A DNA stretch of 64,000 nucleotides from contig LQPB01000021.1 in the NCBI GenBank assembly GCA_002102225.1, positions 37,425 to 101,424 of the forward strand, given 5' to 3'. The stretch's first letter is position 1, and each line of letters starts with the position of its first letter. Positions 63,741 through 64,000 of this stretch are shown one piece after another. The position numbers and the translations under genes are program-made. The notes below the pieces were generated by a model. The model did no database searches. It saw only the letters and a list, made by a program, of their open reading frames with translations, and was not told the DNA's origin. The DNA is from Mycobacterium interjectum. Its GTDB lineage: Bacteria; Actinomycetota; Actinomycetes; Mycobacteriales; Mycobacteriaceae.

Positions 63741-64000
63741 CTGGGCCGGTGGGCTGTTCGCTTCGGGCGGCTCCGGCGGAGCCGGCGCAGACAGCCTCAA
63801 GGGGATTGCCGGCAGCGGTGGCACGGGCGGCGCCGGCGGGTGGTTCGGCTTCGGCGGCTCCGGCGGCAGCGGCGGCAACGCGTTCGATACCGGCTCTGTC
63901 GGCGGGGCGGGCGGCGTCGGCGGTAGGGGCGGCCTGCTCGTCGGCTCCGGCGGTGCGGGCGGCGGCGGTGGCGGCGGCGCGACCGCCGGAATCGGCGGGG
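63741..64000 (+). CDS. PGRS (Gly-Gly-x rich) sequence on the plus strand, runs off the window
   Basis: From about 63741 the plus strand reads AGGLFASGGSGGAGADSLKG, then IAGSGGTGGAGGWFGFGGSG and further GGx repeats to base 64000, with strong GGC-GGN codon use. Upstream of 63741 the same frame is antisense to the opposite-strand PGRS end, so there is no start codon or PE domain in view. It is either the inverted body of one PE_PGRS gene or a misassembled repeat. Confidence 0.5.

Noticed and set aside
63609..63878. Minus-strand Pro-rich protein covering the full open frame
   Set aside because: The Pro-rich part is the antisense of plus-strand GGx repeats; only the C-terminal portion looks like real PGRS coding.

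Overview
The window is high-GC actinobacterial DNA, and its gene order matches the argS-to-glgB region of Mycobacterium (equivalent to about Rv1283c-Rv1325c of M. tuberculosis). Markers are the fused b-delta ATP synthase subunit (AtpH), MurA with Asp117 in place of the catalytic Cys, a single rrn operon directly behind murA, F420-dependent enzyme families, NucS, GTG starts, several candidate leaderless promoters, and PGRS repeats at the right edge. The 16S gene has the short form of helix 18 (about 47430-47475). Among slow growers that form is typical of the M. simiae clade, but fast growers also have it, so species is not assigned.

Layout. 1-5030: end of an oligopeptide permease operon (oppB), beta-carbonic anhydrase, a thioesterase, and the sulfate-activation genes cysD-cysNC with an Rrf2 regulator. 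5027-21017: a variable accessory block of VOC proteins, two luciferase-like F420 oxidoreductases, an RCK-flanked K+ channel, SnoaL, Nudix and flavin-reductase-like proteins, a TetR/epimerase pair, three SDRs, a tandem Lrp/AsnC regulator, a carboxymuconolactone-decarboxylase-like protein, a Ddn-like F420 protein, a GarA-like FHA protein, tRNA-Arg(CCG), and a GlxA-type regulator next to a tautomerase and a D-threonine-aldolase-like gene. 21100-27526: tightly packed argS-lysA-hom-thrC-thrB. 27527-35650: rho with a structured leader, an acyl-CoA synthetase, rpmE, prfA, prmC, the tRNA threonylcarbamoylation gene and wecA. 35876-44238: the atpIBEFHAGDC operon plus a DUF2550 gene. 44239-46620: VOC protein, cobalamin adenosyltransferase and murA. 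46621-52141: rrn promoters, leader, 16S, spacer, 23S, 5S and a strong intrinsic terminator. 52217-59739: ogt-alkA DNA repair pair, a LysR/MFS divergon, an OFA-type MFS with its tiny partner protein, and a membrane adenylate cyclase. 59785-63601: nucS, a small zinc-ribbon-like protein, methylmalonyl-CoA epimerase, a thiolase and a CnoX/YbbN-like protein. 63609-64000: PGRS repeats.

Cooperation. CysD and CysNC make APS and PAPS. LysA, Hom, ThrC and ThrB serve the lysine and threonine branches of the aspartate pathway. The atp cluster encodes a complete F1Fo synthase. Ogt and AlkA repair alkylated DNA, and NucS handles mismatches.

Most unusual observations: (i) the PGRS coding strand switches abruptly near 63740, as if a PE_PGRS gene had been inverted or misassembled; (ii) two genes (the flavin-reductase-like gene at 9.7 kb and alkA) each carry one apparent single-base frameshift, and wecA may have a third at its start; (iii) a hairpin-rich element separates prfA from prmC and moves the prmC start; (iv) a GarA paralogue keeps the N-terminal ETT phospho-acceptor motif; (v) a 41-residue MFS partner protein is antisense to the end of a convergent MFS gene; (vi) several candidate operators were found. 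I found no CRISPR array, integrase or insertion sequence.
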